64,000 bases of DNA from Musa acuminata AAA Group (taxonomy: Eukaryota; Streptophyta; Magnoliopsida; Zingiberales; Musaceae). The stretch covers positions 27,902,001 through 27,966,000 of the forward strand of contig NC_088330.1 in the NCBI RefSeq assembly GCF_036884655.1, read 5' to 3'. The notes under the pieces are model-generated. The model saw nothing but the letters and a program-made list of their open reading frames with translations. It did no database searches and was not told where the DNA came from. Position numbers and translations under genes: made by a program. This document shows, piece after piece, positions 1-17,399 of this stretch (position 1 is the stretch's first letter; each line of letters begins with the position of its first letter).

Positions 1-61
1 AAATTAACTAAGTCCGTGACAAAATGACAATCTATGATTGGCTAGAAAAGGCTATTTATAG

Positions 62-64
<3 letters not shown>

Positions 65-145
<81 letters not shown>
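65..145. repeat. (TA)n microsatellite
   Basis: About 40 uninterrupted TA units. Confidence 0.95.
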
Positions 146-147
<2 letters not shown>

Positions 148-1395
148 CATTGGTTTAGTTGACTCTTTAGTTCCTCCTTTTTTTTTATTCTCCTTTCTTT
201 AATTTTTTTAAGAACTTTTTCGTATAGTATCAAAACATCCTCTAGATTCTTCACGTATAGAGCTAAGGTCCAATTGTATTGGGTAGATGAACGGAAGCAC
301 AAGGTCGAAGATTATACTTATGATAGTAATTACATATTTTTATTTCTATTTCATCAATTTCATAATTAATTTTATATAACTTTTATTATTATTTTTATAA
401 TGCAAACCTAAAGGTGATTCACCTCCTTCACCAAATCTTGAATTAGGAGAAAAGAAAAGGAAGATGAAAATAACAGTGATGGTGATGTAATACGACAGAA
501 TATTTCACAGTTTGATAATTAAGTGAGAAAATCAAACCTTTTAAGTCTTCACTTGCTATAAGATCCAGTTCTAAAAGATCAGGAGATGACCTATCGTCAA
601 CCCCACTTGTTCAAGTTATTTTCAGGACCTTGAGATCCTTCTTCATGTAGCAATTTCTATTTCTCCGAGGAATCAATCAAATTTAACCAAGACGCATTTA
701 AAGGATATAAGTCAAATGGGATTCAGATTACTTGACAATCATATTTGATTTCCCTTACCCAAATGGGTATACTCCTATCCATGATATTAAATAATAAACT
801 TAATTTAATTCCTAGAGCATAAAAGGACACCATTAAAAGGTTTATAAAAAATCAAATATTAATGGAATATGAATTTCATGGAGAGGTATGCACACAAGTC
901 TGAACTCTGCGAACTAGTTTTATTTTCCTAAGCCCTCAGTTAACCTATGCAACGAAGGAGTCTTTTGGAGGTTTGAACCTGATAAAACTTTGCATGATGC
1001 TTTGATTTAGACGACAACACTTAGGAAACAAGCCATGTTGGAACAACTTTGACATATGGGATTGATGATTATTTCTGACACCGACACAGAGAATTTTTAG
1101 TGATAGTATCAACATTATTGACCTGAGAACTGTGATTAGTCCATCAGAACTTCTAAAAGATCTACCGTTATTGCTTGAGACAAAGACATTGTCGTCCATC
1201 CATTACATCAATAATGTTCCTGCTCTGTGTTCACATGCATCAACTACATAGGTCAGAGGCAGGAGAGTTGCAAAGGAACCATTAGATGGAGCACTTCCAC
1301 ATAGTTCATCCATGAACACATTGTACTGCTGCCCCTTAGAAGTTGGTGCTGGCACAACATAATAAGATAATTCTTAACATTTTGATTTTCTGCAT

Positions 1396-1397
<2 letters not shown>

Positions 1398-1489
<92 letters not shown>
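1398..1489. repeat. (AT)n microsatellite
   Basis: About 46 uninterrupted AT units, ending shortly before the 3' side of the F-box gene. Confidence 0.95.
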
Positions 1490-1492
<3 letters not shown>

Positions 1493-1740
1493 CAACAGGA
1501 GTGTCAAATTTATTATTAATTCTTTAACATAAGAATCGTTGGCATAAAAGAGATGATTTTATATGTGCACACAACAGAAATTTGACCATAATCATGAAAT
1601 CTTTACAAAAATTTAAAAGTATATTGACGAAATACAGTCATGCTTCAAAAGAAATTGAAGCTTTAAATTTAAACCATGACAATGGAGACCTACTATATCA
1701 AACTAATATAGTTCTCTTGCTTTTTCTTTTTCTTTTTCTC

Positions 1741-2811
1741 TCATATCAAACTTGGTGTGATCCAAAATCGTTTGATGATAGATTCTGATCCTCTAGCTAT
1801 TGTGTCAACGCCATCTTTTTTTATGATGTAAACATCTCGTGACCATTGGTTAATGGAATACATACAATTACCATAACATTTTGCGTCATGAGCCGAGATT
1901 GACATCGCCTGATTATTATTTTTTAGGAATAATGTTTGATCACCCAAACTCTCGATCTTGATCCACGTCTCATTCTTCAAATCGAGTCGAAATAAGATGA
2001 TATGATTCTTGTCACACATATCATGTCGAAGCATAAAAATATCATGGCCAACCCTATCAAGGCACGGCATACGAATACAAACCAACAATATCTCTCCACA
2101 AGATTCAACCAAGAATACATCATACATTAATATAACACGGATATCCATGGGAGGTGGCACATTCAATTTCCTGACCCGTAGAGGAAGGACTTGGAAAGTC
2201 ATTAAGCGATAGTAAGGGTAAGCTATAGCATAGAATTGCCCTTGCAAGCTGATAATTGGCATATTATATTTGATATCCATGTTTTTCTCTATGTTCCATG
2301 ATGTGTCCCCCGACCTCCAAACATAAAGAGTTTCGACATCAACTAGGAGGATGACACAATCAGGCTTTGTCGGAGGTGATGACATATGAAGGAACACCGG
2401 ACCTGGATGCCCAAGTGCAGGGAGGTCCAACTGTGCCCGAGAGAAGGGATTCAAAAGAGAGAATATGCCATTTTGTTTGGACTTCAACACAAGCCAACCA
2501 TATGATGAGTCATTGATGACCTTTCTTCCGAGGAGAAAACCTGGGATTCTGATCGTGAATGACATGTTCTCATCTATTATGTTTTGTAGGATGTAGGAAT
2601 CATCGGCAACGGTGAACAACCATGGGGTTTTGCTCATGGTTAGGTCGAATCGTAGGGCCGCGACTCGCCACTCCTTACATGTGGTGCTCAGGCGCACAAC
2701 ATCCTTGGGGTTCATACACATTAACACTGACTCCACAATATCGATAGGAATACGACTGGTGACGGCCTTCGCCCTCCATATTCTCTTCTGATTACTATGT
2801 TTCTTCTTCAT
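1741..2811 (-). CDS. F-box protein with DUF295 domain (SKIP23-like)
   Basis: A single-exon reading frame of 356 residues with an ATG start at 2811 and a stop at 1741. Residues about 20-55 (IPIDIVES ... LSTTCKEWRVAAL) form an F-box, the surface that binds SKP1 in SCF ubiquitin ligases. Residues about 75-350 resemble the DUF295 region of plant SKIP23-like F-box proteins. They include a LNPFSRAQLDLP-like motif typical of this group and a WITPSLI tail close to the family's usual end. Length and lack of introns fit the family. The substrate cannot be predicted; DUF295 genes are numerous and fast-evolving in monocots. The basic N-terminal 18 residues could be a nuclear signal, but that is inference. 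The frame is intact, so the gene is probably functional. Confidence 0.85.
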   Translation of the reverse strand: MKKKHSNQKRIWRAKAVTSRIPIDIVESVLMCMNPKDVVRLSTTCKEWRVAALRFDLTMSKTPWLFTVADDSYILQNIIDENMSFTIRIPGFLLGRKVINDSSYGWLVLKSKQNGIFSLLNPFSRAQLDLPALGHPGPVFLHMSSPPTKPDCVILLVDVETLYVWRSGDTSWNIEKNMDIKYNMPIISLQGQFYAIAYPYYRLMTFQVLPLRVRKLNVPPPMDIRVILMYDVFLVESCGEILLVCIRMPCLDRVGHDIFMLRHDMCDKNHIILFRLDLKNETWIKIESLGDQTLFLKNNNQAMSISAHDAKCYGNCMYSINQWSRDVYIIKKDGVDTIARGSESIIKRFWITPSLI

Positions 2812-5320
<2,509 letters not shown>

Positions 5321-7622
5321 ATATCGCATGCCTTGTTTGCTTGCCTTGCCTTGCATGCATGCATGCAGCCCTTGCAACCCTAGCTAGCTCACTAATGAAT
5401 GCACACGGTTAGACCACATGGCTCATGTTGAAACGGTGGCCAAATCCATGTTGATCACAATATCATGTTCTCCTCCAATACACAACTCTTTCCTTACCAT
5501 GTTTTGTACTCCAGTAGGTCAGCCTAATATCCTCCCCACATCATAAAAGCAAACAGAAGCTTCCAATTCCCATATCGAAAACGTCCGTAGATCATCGTAC
5601 GGTCAACATGTGAAGGTTAGATTTTCGTGTTTTTTTTTTTGGGATCTTCCAACCCTCTTCTTCACCCTTCTCCTTTTTGTTCCCCTCATGAAAACCCCAC
5701 ACCTCACTCGGTAGCAAAGAAAACATCATCACAAATATCTAGCATGAAGCAAGGAATGTAACAAGTTGGGGAGTTTCTCTTATGATTATTTGGTTTTGGA
5801 GACGACAACATATAATGAGATAGATTTGAGGGTGAACAAGATGTTGCTAGGACGAAGACAAGCTGATGGATGCGATGGTCCAGAGGACAGGACCACAAGA
5901 CAAGTGAGGCCCAGCAAGAGAGAATTTTCCAAGGAGTTGTCCTAACTCACCTTTATTTATTTTCATAAGACAATACTACTTGCAAAGATACAAATATTTT
6001 GTGCTGTCTATATGGATGTGAAACACAACAAGCGCTTGGCCATTGGAACCTTCTTTTCTGTGCTTCTTCTTATAGGACAGAGTTGGGGACCGTAATGATG
6101 ACAGTATGAATATTCGCAAGTCTATTGTTTTCTAGATGGAGCCAGCCATACTCTCACTGAAAGGATGTGTCCAGGCTCTTTCTGAAGACTTCACAATTTG
6201 TTCTCACCTTGACACAAAGAATCAATTGGATGTTTTCCAATATGTCACTTCAGAAGGAACTGAAAGGGATCACTACTTTATGTGGATGACCACATACGCA
6301 GTTCTTTCCTTGTCATGGAGCCTAGAGGAAAAGAGAGCAAGCTAAAGAAATAGCATGAAATTTGAAACCCTGTATGATGTATTTTCATGATTTAGCTGAT
6401 ACATTTGGTAGCATTAGGTGTATTGTTGGGAGAATGAGGTAGTTTTGTTTACTGTAACAATGGTATCAAATACTTGTGTGCAGGAGAACCAGTTTAGGCA
6501 TGAAAAACTTGTGTATCTCAATCGGACAGTACTAAGATTGCCTTCATTTTTTTTTTAGTTCAACATGTCAGTAGTAGCATACTTCTTTTTTGGGTTTCGG
6601 GGAGTAGTTAGGAAAGAAGAGAAAAGGAGAGAGAGAGAGAGAGAGGTGAATCTTAAAACTTATCTAGGATTTGGTATGGCCAAATTGTATGAATACCAGA
6701 AACATCAAGCTAATTTTTTGCTGGCTAAATCCAACGGTCATTCAAGGCACAACTAGTTGCACTCAGAATATATTGGTGTAACCAATCTTGCACCTAACAA
6801 TAAATCATACCATAGACAAACAAACAATCAATGACATGATGATGGTAGCGATCTTTGGATTTAGGGGGATGCAGATTTGGTAAACCTAAAACCTAGGGAG
6901 AACAGCTTCCTGTCCATTGATGTTGATTTCCTTTAGTAATCTGCTAAAATTGAAGAAAAATTATATGAACCAAATCTCTAATTATGGTTTGAGCAAATAG
7001 CAATTTAAGAATACAAGGCAAACTAATGTGTATAGTCCAACCTCTAGTTACTGCTGCAGCTTCTTTGACAACAACCTTTTAGGGCAGAAAGGTCAGGGAA
7101 AGTTTAGAAGGAACATATTTTTCATTTTGTTGTTCAATAAACTATCAAGGATTTTTTGGTTCAAACCTGAAAGCCCCATTCAGTTGAAGTAAAATAATTG
7201 AGATTAATTTATTGGTGTCATACGCAATGGAAAAGTAAAAATTCAGTTTAATGATTTAAAGGAATAGCTAGATGTTTTACAACTTCATTGTAACTCACAG
7301 TTTCATGCTTCCTTTGCTCTTTGAAGTTGATCGATGACCACCACCTTTATGATTTTGATGCTTTGTTGCTCTTGGGGGCACCACTAATTGAAAATTGCAA
7401 AGAGATCTAATATTTTCTGAAAATGGCAGAAATTGAACAAATAGTTAATTCTTGTAACAGAGAAAATGAAGTAACAAGAAACATAAGCAAAAATTATAGA
7501 TATTAACAATCCTACACCATTTATGTAAGTCTTCTGGTAACAAGTGAACAAACATAATCTACACCTCAAGATCTGATTGATTTCACTGGACACATTTTGC
7601 CTTTTAAGTACCATACCACTGT
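5321..7622. other. Intergenic region between CKX remnant and D2HGDH
   Basis: No gene recognised. A 69-codon open frame at 6136-6345 on the plus strand starts with ATG but resembles nothing known to me. A short GA run lies at about 6625-6645. The last few hundred bases should include the D2HGDH 3' UTR. Confidence 0.5.
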
Positions 7623-7712
7623 TCAATTGAAGCATGACTGAGGTAGAACTTTGTATGGGTTTAATATTAGATTGGGATCTAACATTTTCTTGATATCAAC
7701 CATTAGTTGCAC
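7623..7712 (-). CDS. D2HGDH: D2HGDH exon 15 (C-terminus)
   Basis: 30 codons including the stop: [29 protein letters not shown]. The LDPN and NPYKVLP motifs mark the usual C-terminus of the family. Acceptor TGCCAG. Confidence 0.94.
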   Translation of the reverse strand: MQLMVDIKKMLDPNLILNPYKVLPQSCFN

Positions 7713-10700
7713 CTGGCAAGATAGACAATAGTGTAAATTAAGTGAGAACCAAGCACATGAACAAAATAATAACTTAATGCCATGAATAAAACAGATGAAT
7801 GAGGGTACATGCTAGATGAAAAAATAAAGCAAAATAGAAACATGAAGTGTTAGTAGTATGTAGCACAAAAATCAGTGTCAAGTGTGTTTTAAAAAATAAC
7901 CTAACAGAATTAGAAAATGGCTTTTTCGGGGAGTACATATGTTATACTTGCAACCATGGTTAGACATGAATTATGAGAAAGTTGAATAGTGCCTAATTAT
8001 CATATTTTAGATCGTGTACAATTCTGTTCCAGGACTTATGGTAGTATCAGAATTTTCTTACTTTTTGAGTTTTTCAAAGAAAATAAATACAGCCCTCTTT
8101 TTAGCATACTGTTTCTTACAGCTGAAGATCAATAGTGCTTTGAAGTCCTAATATGCTGAGCAATGACGTTAATCCCAATATCATGATATTTAATACTTTT
8201 ATGAGCTTGCAACAAAATTTTAAAAATATCTCAGCTAAACACAAGCAATTGCATTAATCCAAAACCTTGGGTGACCCATAGATACAAAAGAAAAATAATT
8301 TATTTGAACTTCTGAATTTATACATATCTAGCTAGCTATTAAATTGTATGGAAAAATATACCACGGAATCCAGATAAACTACTGTGATTAAGCACTAGAT
8401 ACTAAAAAAACAAACTCAATGAAGTAAATAATTTTTTCACCATATTAACTTGTTTAGGCCTGGAAATTTTTTTCATGATTTTGTAAATTAACATCAGGAA
8501 AGAGAAATTTATGCACTGTAAAAGGGTATAAATTAATATAGGTCTCTCAGTTTATCAATCGAAGTTTTTATTTATTGAATATGATTTAAAGCCACATACA
8601 GTCTCTGGAGACTTGCTGTAATGGATCTTATTTGCTTTCATTAACCCTAATCCATGCTCAGCACTGATACTTCCCTTGTGTTTTGAGGTCCACTCATACA
8701 CGTAAGGTTCAATTTGAGCAAGGATCTGCAACACAACATTCAATGCTGCTTTAATCATGATAGCTAATAACAATTAGTTCAATGTAACAAAGTTGCAGGC
8801 TGAAGCTGATAGATATACATCACTATCATATCGAGTTGTCATGATATTCAAGTGCAAGTTACCATCCCCAAGGTGACCGTATCCAACTACCTTGGCCGCC
8901 TCACCTGAACATGATAAAGAATTTATCAGGTATCATAAATCTGTGTTTTTCTTTGTTTTATAAAAATACTTGTTTGATGAAATAGTACAAGGTAATAAAA
9001 AAATCAGTTCTACAAGCTAATTTATATTGCTAAGGTGCAGTAGCATTTGTGGGTTAGATACCAAGCCTGTTGCGCATTTCTTCGACGATACCATAGAATT
9101 GGTCAATGGGTAATGATAAGTCATATTTGTAGACAGCCCCAACCTTAACTGATGCTTCTGATATACCCTGGAACAGTGAAGCTAAACAGTGTCAAAATGA
9201 TACGATCAAGCATCACATTAATGAAGAGCTACCCTCTATTTTAACATCACTGACACAAGAACTTGAAACAAATCATCTCAGAAAACACAAGTAGAAGCTT
9301 GTTTCATGTCATAATCAGAAACAAACTATCGATAACATGGGAAGTGGACATGACAAGAAAATAAACTAAACATGCCTGGGAAACATCAAGACATGACTAT
9401 AAATGGATTAGTTAGAAATCAACTAAATGGACTTTTATCAACAAAGCCCATTTTGGGATTTGTGTTAAGAGAAAGAAAATTTCTTATTATTCTTCAAAAG
9501 TAATACTGTAACTAGATGTGGATAGGAAGCTTTCTTTCAGCCTGGCATTACTGATAAGAATTCATATTGTGTTAGCAAAATACACAAGATGCAAATTACT
9601 TAAGATACATGTTTACAAGGACTGTCATACTGTTCGATATGGTACGAGATGGGTGGCATATACTGGTCTGAGAGCTGACCGAGATATGGACCAGCCCATG
9701 ACACCTGTCTGGTCGAGACACAAACCAGCCTGTTTGGCTGAGATGCATACCAGTCAATACGCCTCATGTATCACCCGATAGAGTCAAAATTTGACCTGAT
9801 CAGTAACGATCACATTTCGATCATACCATTGTCATTTTGATTGATACCATCCCCCAATGGTCAAATTGATCATTGGAGGTTGTTTTGGGCTTATAAAAGC
9901 CCCTCCCTCCACCTGTTTCACCCACTCTCACTCACTCTTATCCAAATTCTCTTCCTCATTCTTTCCCACTCATTCTCATTCAAACTTGTTTAATCTCTCT
10001 AGACGGTGATTAGTGGAAATCAATCTCTTGATTTGGATTCAAAAGGGATTTATAAACTACAGGTCCAATAGAATTTGTCTCTGATTGAAGGTAGTTAGCT
10101 TTTATCTATATTTTCTTTGTCACGGCACATGTGGCGTAAAGAATATTGGTAATTATTAATTTATTAGTGACTAATGATTAATTATGACTTAATTAAGGTA
10201 CTTAAGAATATTACCTTAGATTGATCATATCCTGACTTCTTGCATGATTTACGAGCGTATTTTACATGTTTAATGGGTAATTGGAGGCTTATTAATGCAT
10301 GTTTACATATCAAATTTAATTTATATACCAATAAATTAAGATAAGAAAACCTGAAATAGGATTTTTTTTTTAATTCAGTTGATTTTTCAGCCCTTTTTCG
10401 GGTTACCGATACCAACCGATGAGTATCGGTCTGACTAGGGACCTATATGGCTGGTCAGATATGGCAAACCATGCATGTTTATGCTTATCATGTTTTGAGC
10501 ATTACAATAAGCCATAATGTCCAACTAAATTAAGTATATTACATGGGTATTTCCCACCATAGAGCTTTACCAATGTTAATATAACTATTCTAACTTTGTG
10601 TGCTCATATCTTTTCTATGATTCTTGAAAAAGTTTTCCTAGGTCATTTCTAAAATATTTATGTGGAATCATAAATATTAATTACTGGGTTCATCTCACAA

Positions 10701-13700
10701 GAAAAAAGGAATTCCAAAAGCATCAAGATATTGAACCTCACGAATTCGCCAAAATGAGGATGATTGGTTAATATCTTGAGCTACAACACCATCTAGTATG
10801 AGACCTTCTTCCATTGATCGTAACAAAAAAGCTTCAAGTTTTGTTCTGCATTTTTTTGTCAAAAATAAAGATTGTAAATGTAACACAATTGTAGTAGATA
10901 ACTAAGGAAATTGAAACTAATACACATTTACCAATGAGCCCAGTAGCAACCTGCAAAATGTTCATAGTTGAATGCCACTAATTAAATTGACAAACTGAAT
11001 TCAGACACTCATAGTCCTAGCACTTCTAACAATCATTTGAGGTAGCATTCTTAAATAAAAGACTTCATTAATAAAATAAGATACACAGAAATAGCACAAC
11101 AGTGAGATTGCTCCTTTAAAATCTGTGTCAACAGTTTGAATGAAAGAAATAGAACATTAGCAAAAACCTAGTGCACCAAGTTGTCCTTTTTGTTACTTGT
11201 AAGATATGATTCAAAGAACATTGATTGTCACTTGTCAAGATATTTATATGTCAAATTTATGGTAAGAATATTTTAATTAATAGAGACACCACTTTTAGCA
11301 ATAGAATGTTTCCATCTAGAACTTAAGAACTTTAAAGAACAAAGAAATGCGTCAATTCAGAACAAGTGGCTATAACCAAATGCTCCATATAACAAAAAAT
11401 TACAAAATTCATCTCCATTGTCCATCTTCATGATCACCGCTAGAGAACATCCATCAAGAAAAGCCCTCCCCAAAGCACCTTGCCCAGTAGGCTAGGTAAA
11501 GTCTAAGAAAGGAACATGTGAAACATAGTATCCAAATCCTAAGTGTGAACTTATATAACAAGTATAGTTACCTATCAGGAAGGACAAAACTATGTATTTT
11601 CATGCATTTCATTGAACCTATTATTTTATAAACATATGATGCATAGAAGTTTGTTGCAAGAAATTCCTTCTTCTGAAACAGGATTAGGATTCTATTATAA
11701 TTAGAGTAAAATGTCTTTTTGTGTGTAGCTTTGCAGTTCTTTTTGGGGTTTATAGTATCATCCAAATATTATTGTCATTTTGTGTGATAAGAGCATAATG
11801 GTACCTTTTAGTGATGTTTATGGACCAACACAAAACAAGAACAAGCCCATCACCAACGATTGCCTAGGGGGAAGACAGGATCTCCTCCAGTGTCAGAGAT
11901 CTTTAAATATGAATGGCATGGAATTCAGAATCAAAAGGGAGAGAGGAGTAGATACCAAATTTCGATATACACATGTAAATCAAGAAGAATACACTCAGGT
12001 GTCAAGGTCACCAGGGAATTAAGGTAGATTCATCTTGGTTTTAAATCTTTCCTCAGAAAGGCTTCTCTAGAGTTTAATAACCAACCACATCAAATCTTTA
12101 CCTCTTCGAGTAGTCACCCCTTTCTATATGTGTTTGAAAAGAGGCTAAAGAAATCACCTTGAGGCTTGAATTAAGGAATTTGTACAAGGATGCAATTGTA
12201 AGAGTGGAATCCACTTTTAGTTCAAAATCTTCATCATAATAGAACAATAGTGGATTGAGATGACGAGATAAAAGGGAAAGCATCTGTGATTCAAAGATAG
12301 GCTAATAACCAGATAAGAATAAGGCCTAAATCCATCTGTTTTCAAACAAGAGCTTGGGTCATTTTGATAGACTGACTGAGCAAGCAAGAGCACATGTCAA
12401 GGTAACAATGCTCCATGGGAACAATTCAATCATCCTTCCAGAATCTAACATTTTAATCATTGCCCAAGATAAATCAAGAAGTAAAAAATGATTATTTGAT
12501 AAATAATATCCCTATCCATGTTGGCAAAAACGAGTTCCTAAATGAGTTATCACTTCAGACTTCAGAGTGGCTTTGTCAGCCAGAAAAATTTATAGAAGCT
12601 CTCTTCCAAGTTCAGCCATGCGCTATTTATGTTCTCCACCACCATTTGTCAAAATGAGCATAATTTATATCTTCTAGGTTAACGACTCCAAAGCAATCCC
12701 AATTCATAAATCTCTAGATAATTGAGCAATTAACTATCCACCAAACACATCCGCTATTCTAATTAACTATCCACCAAACACATCCGCTATTCTTCTGTGC
12801 TTTCTCTATGAGCTTTAGAAGCCAAAAGTGGCAGGAAAAGATAGAGAAAAACTGGATAGGAAAGTTAGTGACTGTAACAGCAACCTACTTGCAAAGGAGT
12901 ATCTACTCTTCTTGCCATCGAACCAAAATTCCACTTTGTTTTAGAGAGGCATCCGATCCACCAACAGTAGCCTTTCAGACCTTAGTGGGAGACCAAGATA
13001 CACAGAGAGAGCTTGATGCTTGACAGGCCCTCTAACAGAATCAGATCCAATGTATGTTGGTTTACTTGTGGAGGAATTAAAAGTGAACCCAAAGCAAAAC
13101 ATGGAATAATGTAGGGCCACCATTTTGTGGTGGCATATTCATGCAATGTGGACCACATATGTGGCAACATAGTCCCCATGAATACATATGACCACACATA
13201 AATATGCAGTCACATATAGGGTTTTGAAATATTAAGATTGATGTAGAATAAATGAAACCTATGCTCATAATATCCATGAAAAAAAAGTCTTTCACGTTCA
13301 TTATGTGTCATGGCAAGTGAAAATGTTGTCGCTCAAAAGCAAGGATTTTAATTTCGAATGATACCACCCGTACCGAGCAGTACATACCGGTCTGCTAGGA
13401 CCACCCTCTACCGGGTGGTACCGTCGATTGGGGCTGTTTCCGCCCCGTTACCGTCCGAAATCGATCGGTAACAGTCGATTTCGACCGTCGCCGCCCGCTA
13501 CCGGGCGGGATTAGTTAAGGGAGAAGGAAGAGGGAGAATAAAAAGGAGAACCTGGAGATCCGGCGTGGCTCTCCCTCGACGATCCCAATCTGTCGCCGCC
13601 CTACCTCGTCGGACGTCACAGATGAGATGTCGCCTCCTCGTCGTCTAAGGCGATGAGGCCTCGGCATCTTCTCCTCATCCGCGTGGAGCGCAGGGAGAAG

Positions 13701-13730
13701 AAACGCGGCGACTTCGCTCTTTTTTTCTAT

Positions 13731-13788
<58 letters not shown>

Positions 13789-16700
13789 AGCGATATGCTC
13801 TGGCATACTGCTCGGTACACTCATACTGTACCATACCAAGCTAAGCTCGATATGCCAATATGGTATAAAATTACAAACCTTACTCAAAAGTGAGTAAAAA
13901 CAAGATGATGAAATTAGAAGCAAATGCAAAATTTAAACTTGCAAGTTGTTGGACTGAAGATACATGATAGATGATAAGTTAAGAGAAATAGGTGGAAGCA
14001 CCCATTTTTCAACATAGCTTATCTTGAGCTTCATTTCCAAACTTTTCTGAAGAGGGTTGCATATCTTCCGTTCCTTTAAAGTAATAATTGAGTAATTTCA
14101 CTTCGCCTAGGATGATGTTACCTAGTTTAATATGTCTAAGAGATACTAAAGTGGTCAATTTTTTTCCTACGAAGACATTTAGTTTTATCAAGTTTGTGAA
14201 ATGTGCAAGTACCTGCACTACAGAATTGTTATTTAAGTTCAGAAGTTGTTTTTCTCTAAATGTATTTCTAAATTTATTTGCTACAAAAATCCAGAGAAAA
14301 GAATCTATTTGAAAATGGAAACAATAACCATAAAAATGAGGCTATGTTACACAAACTAAACATAATGTCAAACAAATAGGAGAATAAATTATTGAAAATT
14401 TATAAAGGTGACAAGCTCAACTTACTTATCATATGTTTCATCACTACCAGTTGTCTCAACAAGAATATAGAAGTTATACAAGGAGGATGGTAAAGGACTG
14501 CGAACACCATCCAAGTGAGACAGAACCTTCAAGTCAAATATAAAAGTATAATAATTACAAACTAATAATAAAAATGACATTTCATATCATTGATATTGGA
14601 ATTTGGAGAAAAGGCCATCATTTGCTCAATCTATTATTTTTTCTGAAATTCTAAGAGCAAAGTAAAGATGTCATCAAGGCTTTTATTGATTTTGTATCAA
14701 GATCAGACTAAGGAATAAAAAACTAGTAATAATATTTTATTATAGCATCACTTAATCTAAATCTTTCTTGTTAAATAGAAAAAAATGTGGAAATGATTAC
14801 ACAGCATGCTTTTTGTAAAAACAGGAAGTGGTTGAAGGATGTTCAAGTACCCAGTAAGTTAAACATGCACATGGGACTCCTCCTAGAGCATTACAGTGGT
14901 GTTTAACCCTTTAGAAGCAAGGTCCTACTATAGTCATATTTAATAGAAAGCACTAACTATGAGAGCCATTGACAAAACCAAAAGTTGATGCATGCTGTGT
15001 TAAAACTTAAAAGTAGAACCTTCTATCAGTAGATTTTTTCAAAAATAGACAATCATATTAGATATCAACTTACCAAATCCATTGAATGGCTATCCATAAA
15101 TTCAAATGCAGAAAGAACCCCGCCCAGTGCTCGCTTAGCTTCCAGTAGTAATTTCTGGAAAGGTGAAACGATCTCAAGTGATAAGCAAACATAAGATTAC
15201 ATCATTGAAGGTTATATTTCATTTAGGCATAAAAGATACCAAACATGAATACTAAACCAAGGTTCTCAATTTCGATGTATACCGCCCGATACGAGCAGTA
15301 TGTGCCGGTCCAAGAGGATACCGGTATGCGAACCGCTCTCTACCGGGCAGTACTAGTGTTTTAACCGGTACCGCCTTAGATTTTGATCGTTACCGAGGCG
15401 TACCGGTCGCTACACCCTAGTGTGGTAGGTGGAGGTATTTTTAAGGTTTTAGGGTGTACCATCGGTACACCCTAGCATACCGACGGTACACCCTAGCGAG
15501 ATACATACCGATACATACCTGCTCAATACGCCGATACAGACCAATATTCAAAACCCTGTACTAAACTATAAATTTTTTGTCCATTTATTAGTACCTACAG
15601 GTTACACGTGTCTATGAAAAAGTTTATGCATTCAATAGCACATGGTGACATATAGATGAAATTCTTGAGTTCGATAAACAATTTACTGACTTTCATGTTG
15701 TATAGCAATACTATTGAATAATCAAAAGTATTTCAGAAAATTTAGACAGTTGCAAGAAACAGTATTTGCACTCAAATGTCAGGATGTGCTACGGGGCTAG
15801 TACAAAATGACCGTAACAATCAGCAAGGTATTAACGTCCAGGCATAGCAGATGGTACAGGCCGATATTTACCAATCAGAACGTGAACCATCACCTGAACC
15901 ACAGGTTTTCACCTTGCTACCGTCTAGTATGATTGTTGTACCTGATGTACTAACCAGTTTTTAGGGTCCAAACTAGGTGTATAGGGCAGTAAGCATGGTT
16001 TTACATTTTGAACCACAGGTTTTCACCTAGTACGTTATGCTATCTGATCGAGACACTGACTGTCCTGTACCATGCGGTCTAGTAGCGAAACATCCAAACA
16101 GGGTTTACTGCCTGGTACGCCCACTCGGGATACCCTGATCTCCAGAGGACCACAGGCATCTCTTTTGGGCTGAAAAAGAGAGCTTTTCAGCCCTCTTGTT
16201 TGTACCTTCCTCTGAAACAGCATCCTGACCCTCTCTTTCCCTTCTCTCATCAACCCTAATCCTTCCAAAGCCCACTCAATTCTTGACCAAATCTAAGAAA
16301 TATTGAAGGAGAAAACAAATTCTGAAATTGAAGATTTGGTGGAATTTTTCTTCAAAATTCGGTAAATCCAAACATTATTTCTTAGCTTAATGACTTGATT
16401 CTAGGTTTAATTAGGCCAAGATTAGAGATTTTTTTAAGATTTATCTTTGTTTTACACATAAATTAGGACTTGATCCACAATGATCAAGCCTATCTACGCT
16501 ACAACCACAATGATCAAGGGCATGGTTTTAAGCTAGATTTTTGTGGATCTAAATTTCATCTTCATCGGAATAGTTTAGATCCACATGAATTCAATCTTGG
16601 GCTGACTTGGGTTAGATTTTCGATCTAATGGCCATCTGAAGCATGGCACCATATTAATTTACAGTTGCCTCAGGTCGACGACACCGACCTATCCACCACA

Positions 16701-17345
16701 GAATCACGAAAATCAATTTGATGATACAAGCAGGTATATGATCTTATTATACAATCATTTATTATTTAGGTGACTCTTAGCCTATTTGGGTATTACTATG
16801 TATTCTTATTTCTTTAGATACTGCTTGTGTTTCTTTTCCACTTCATGTCTTAGTGCAATATATGTTTTGTAAACTTAAACCACTTAAATTATATGAATCT
16901 TGTCTGTCTTAATCTTTAAAAAGTAGGAAACAACCATGAAATAAGGGTTCTGTTGGGATTTTAGGAGGTTGAAAGTTTCAACTTGAAACCCTAATAAATT
17001 ATGTCATGGTGCATGATGGCTTACTATATGTTGGTATGCAGGACCCATGTTGGTTTGGCCATTGACTGGTACCGATCTGGTACGAAAACTGTAAACCATG
17101 GCAGTAAGTCTACCGCCTGGTCCCCTTATATGTTCTTTTTGTTTTTATGTATCAACAATTGTCTTCTTTTTTCCCTCCCCCCTCCTGGTGTTCCTTTGCC
17201 TCTTCCTACTTTTGTCACTTCCTACTTCATCTAGTTGTGTCACTATTGTCTTTGCCTCTTCCTACTTTTGTCACTTCCAACTTCATCTAGTTGTGTCACT
17301 ATTGTCATGCCTTCTCACAAGAGTTAACACCTCCTTTGCCTCTTG

Positions 17346-17399
<54 letters not shown>

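Larger units (their letters stand above)
1..1740. other. Intergenic region with a possible exon remnant
   Basis: AT-rich DNA with two long (TA)n tracts and no gene that I recognise. On the minus strand, 1220-1360 reads openly and looks protein-like (motifs YNVFMDEL and SAPSNGSFATLLPL), and 1060-1200 is a second open piece. They could be decayed exons of an unidentified gene. No start codon or consistent splice sites were found, so no gene is called. Confidence 0.4.

Noticed and set aside
6136..6345. Small gene at 6136-6345
   Set aside because: An ATG-started frame of 69 codons, but no homology, codon bias or splice context supports it.
13320..17110. Tandem CRISPR-like or satellite arrays in GGTAC-rich stretches
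   Set aside because: Motifs are irregularly spaced and bounded by target duplications, so dispersed transposons explain them better.
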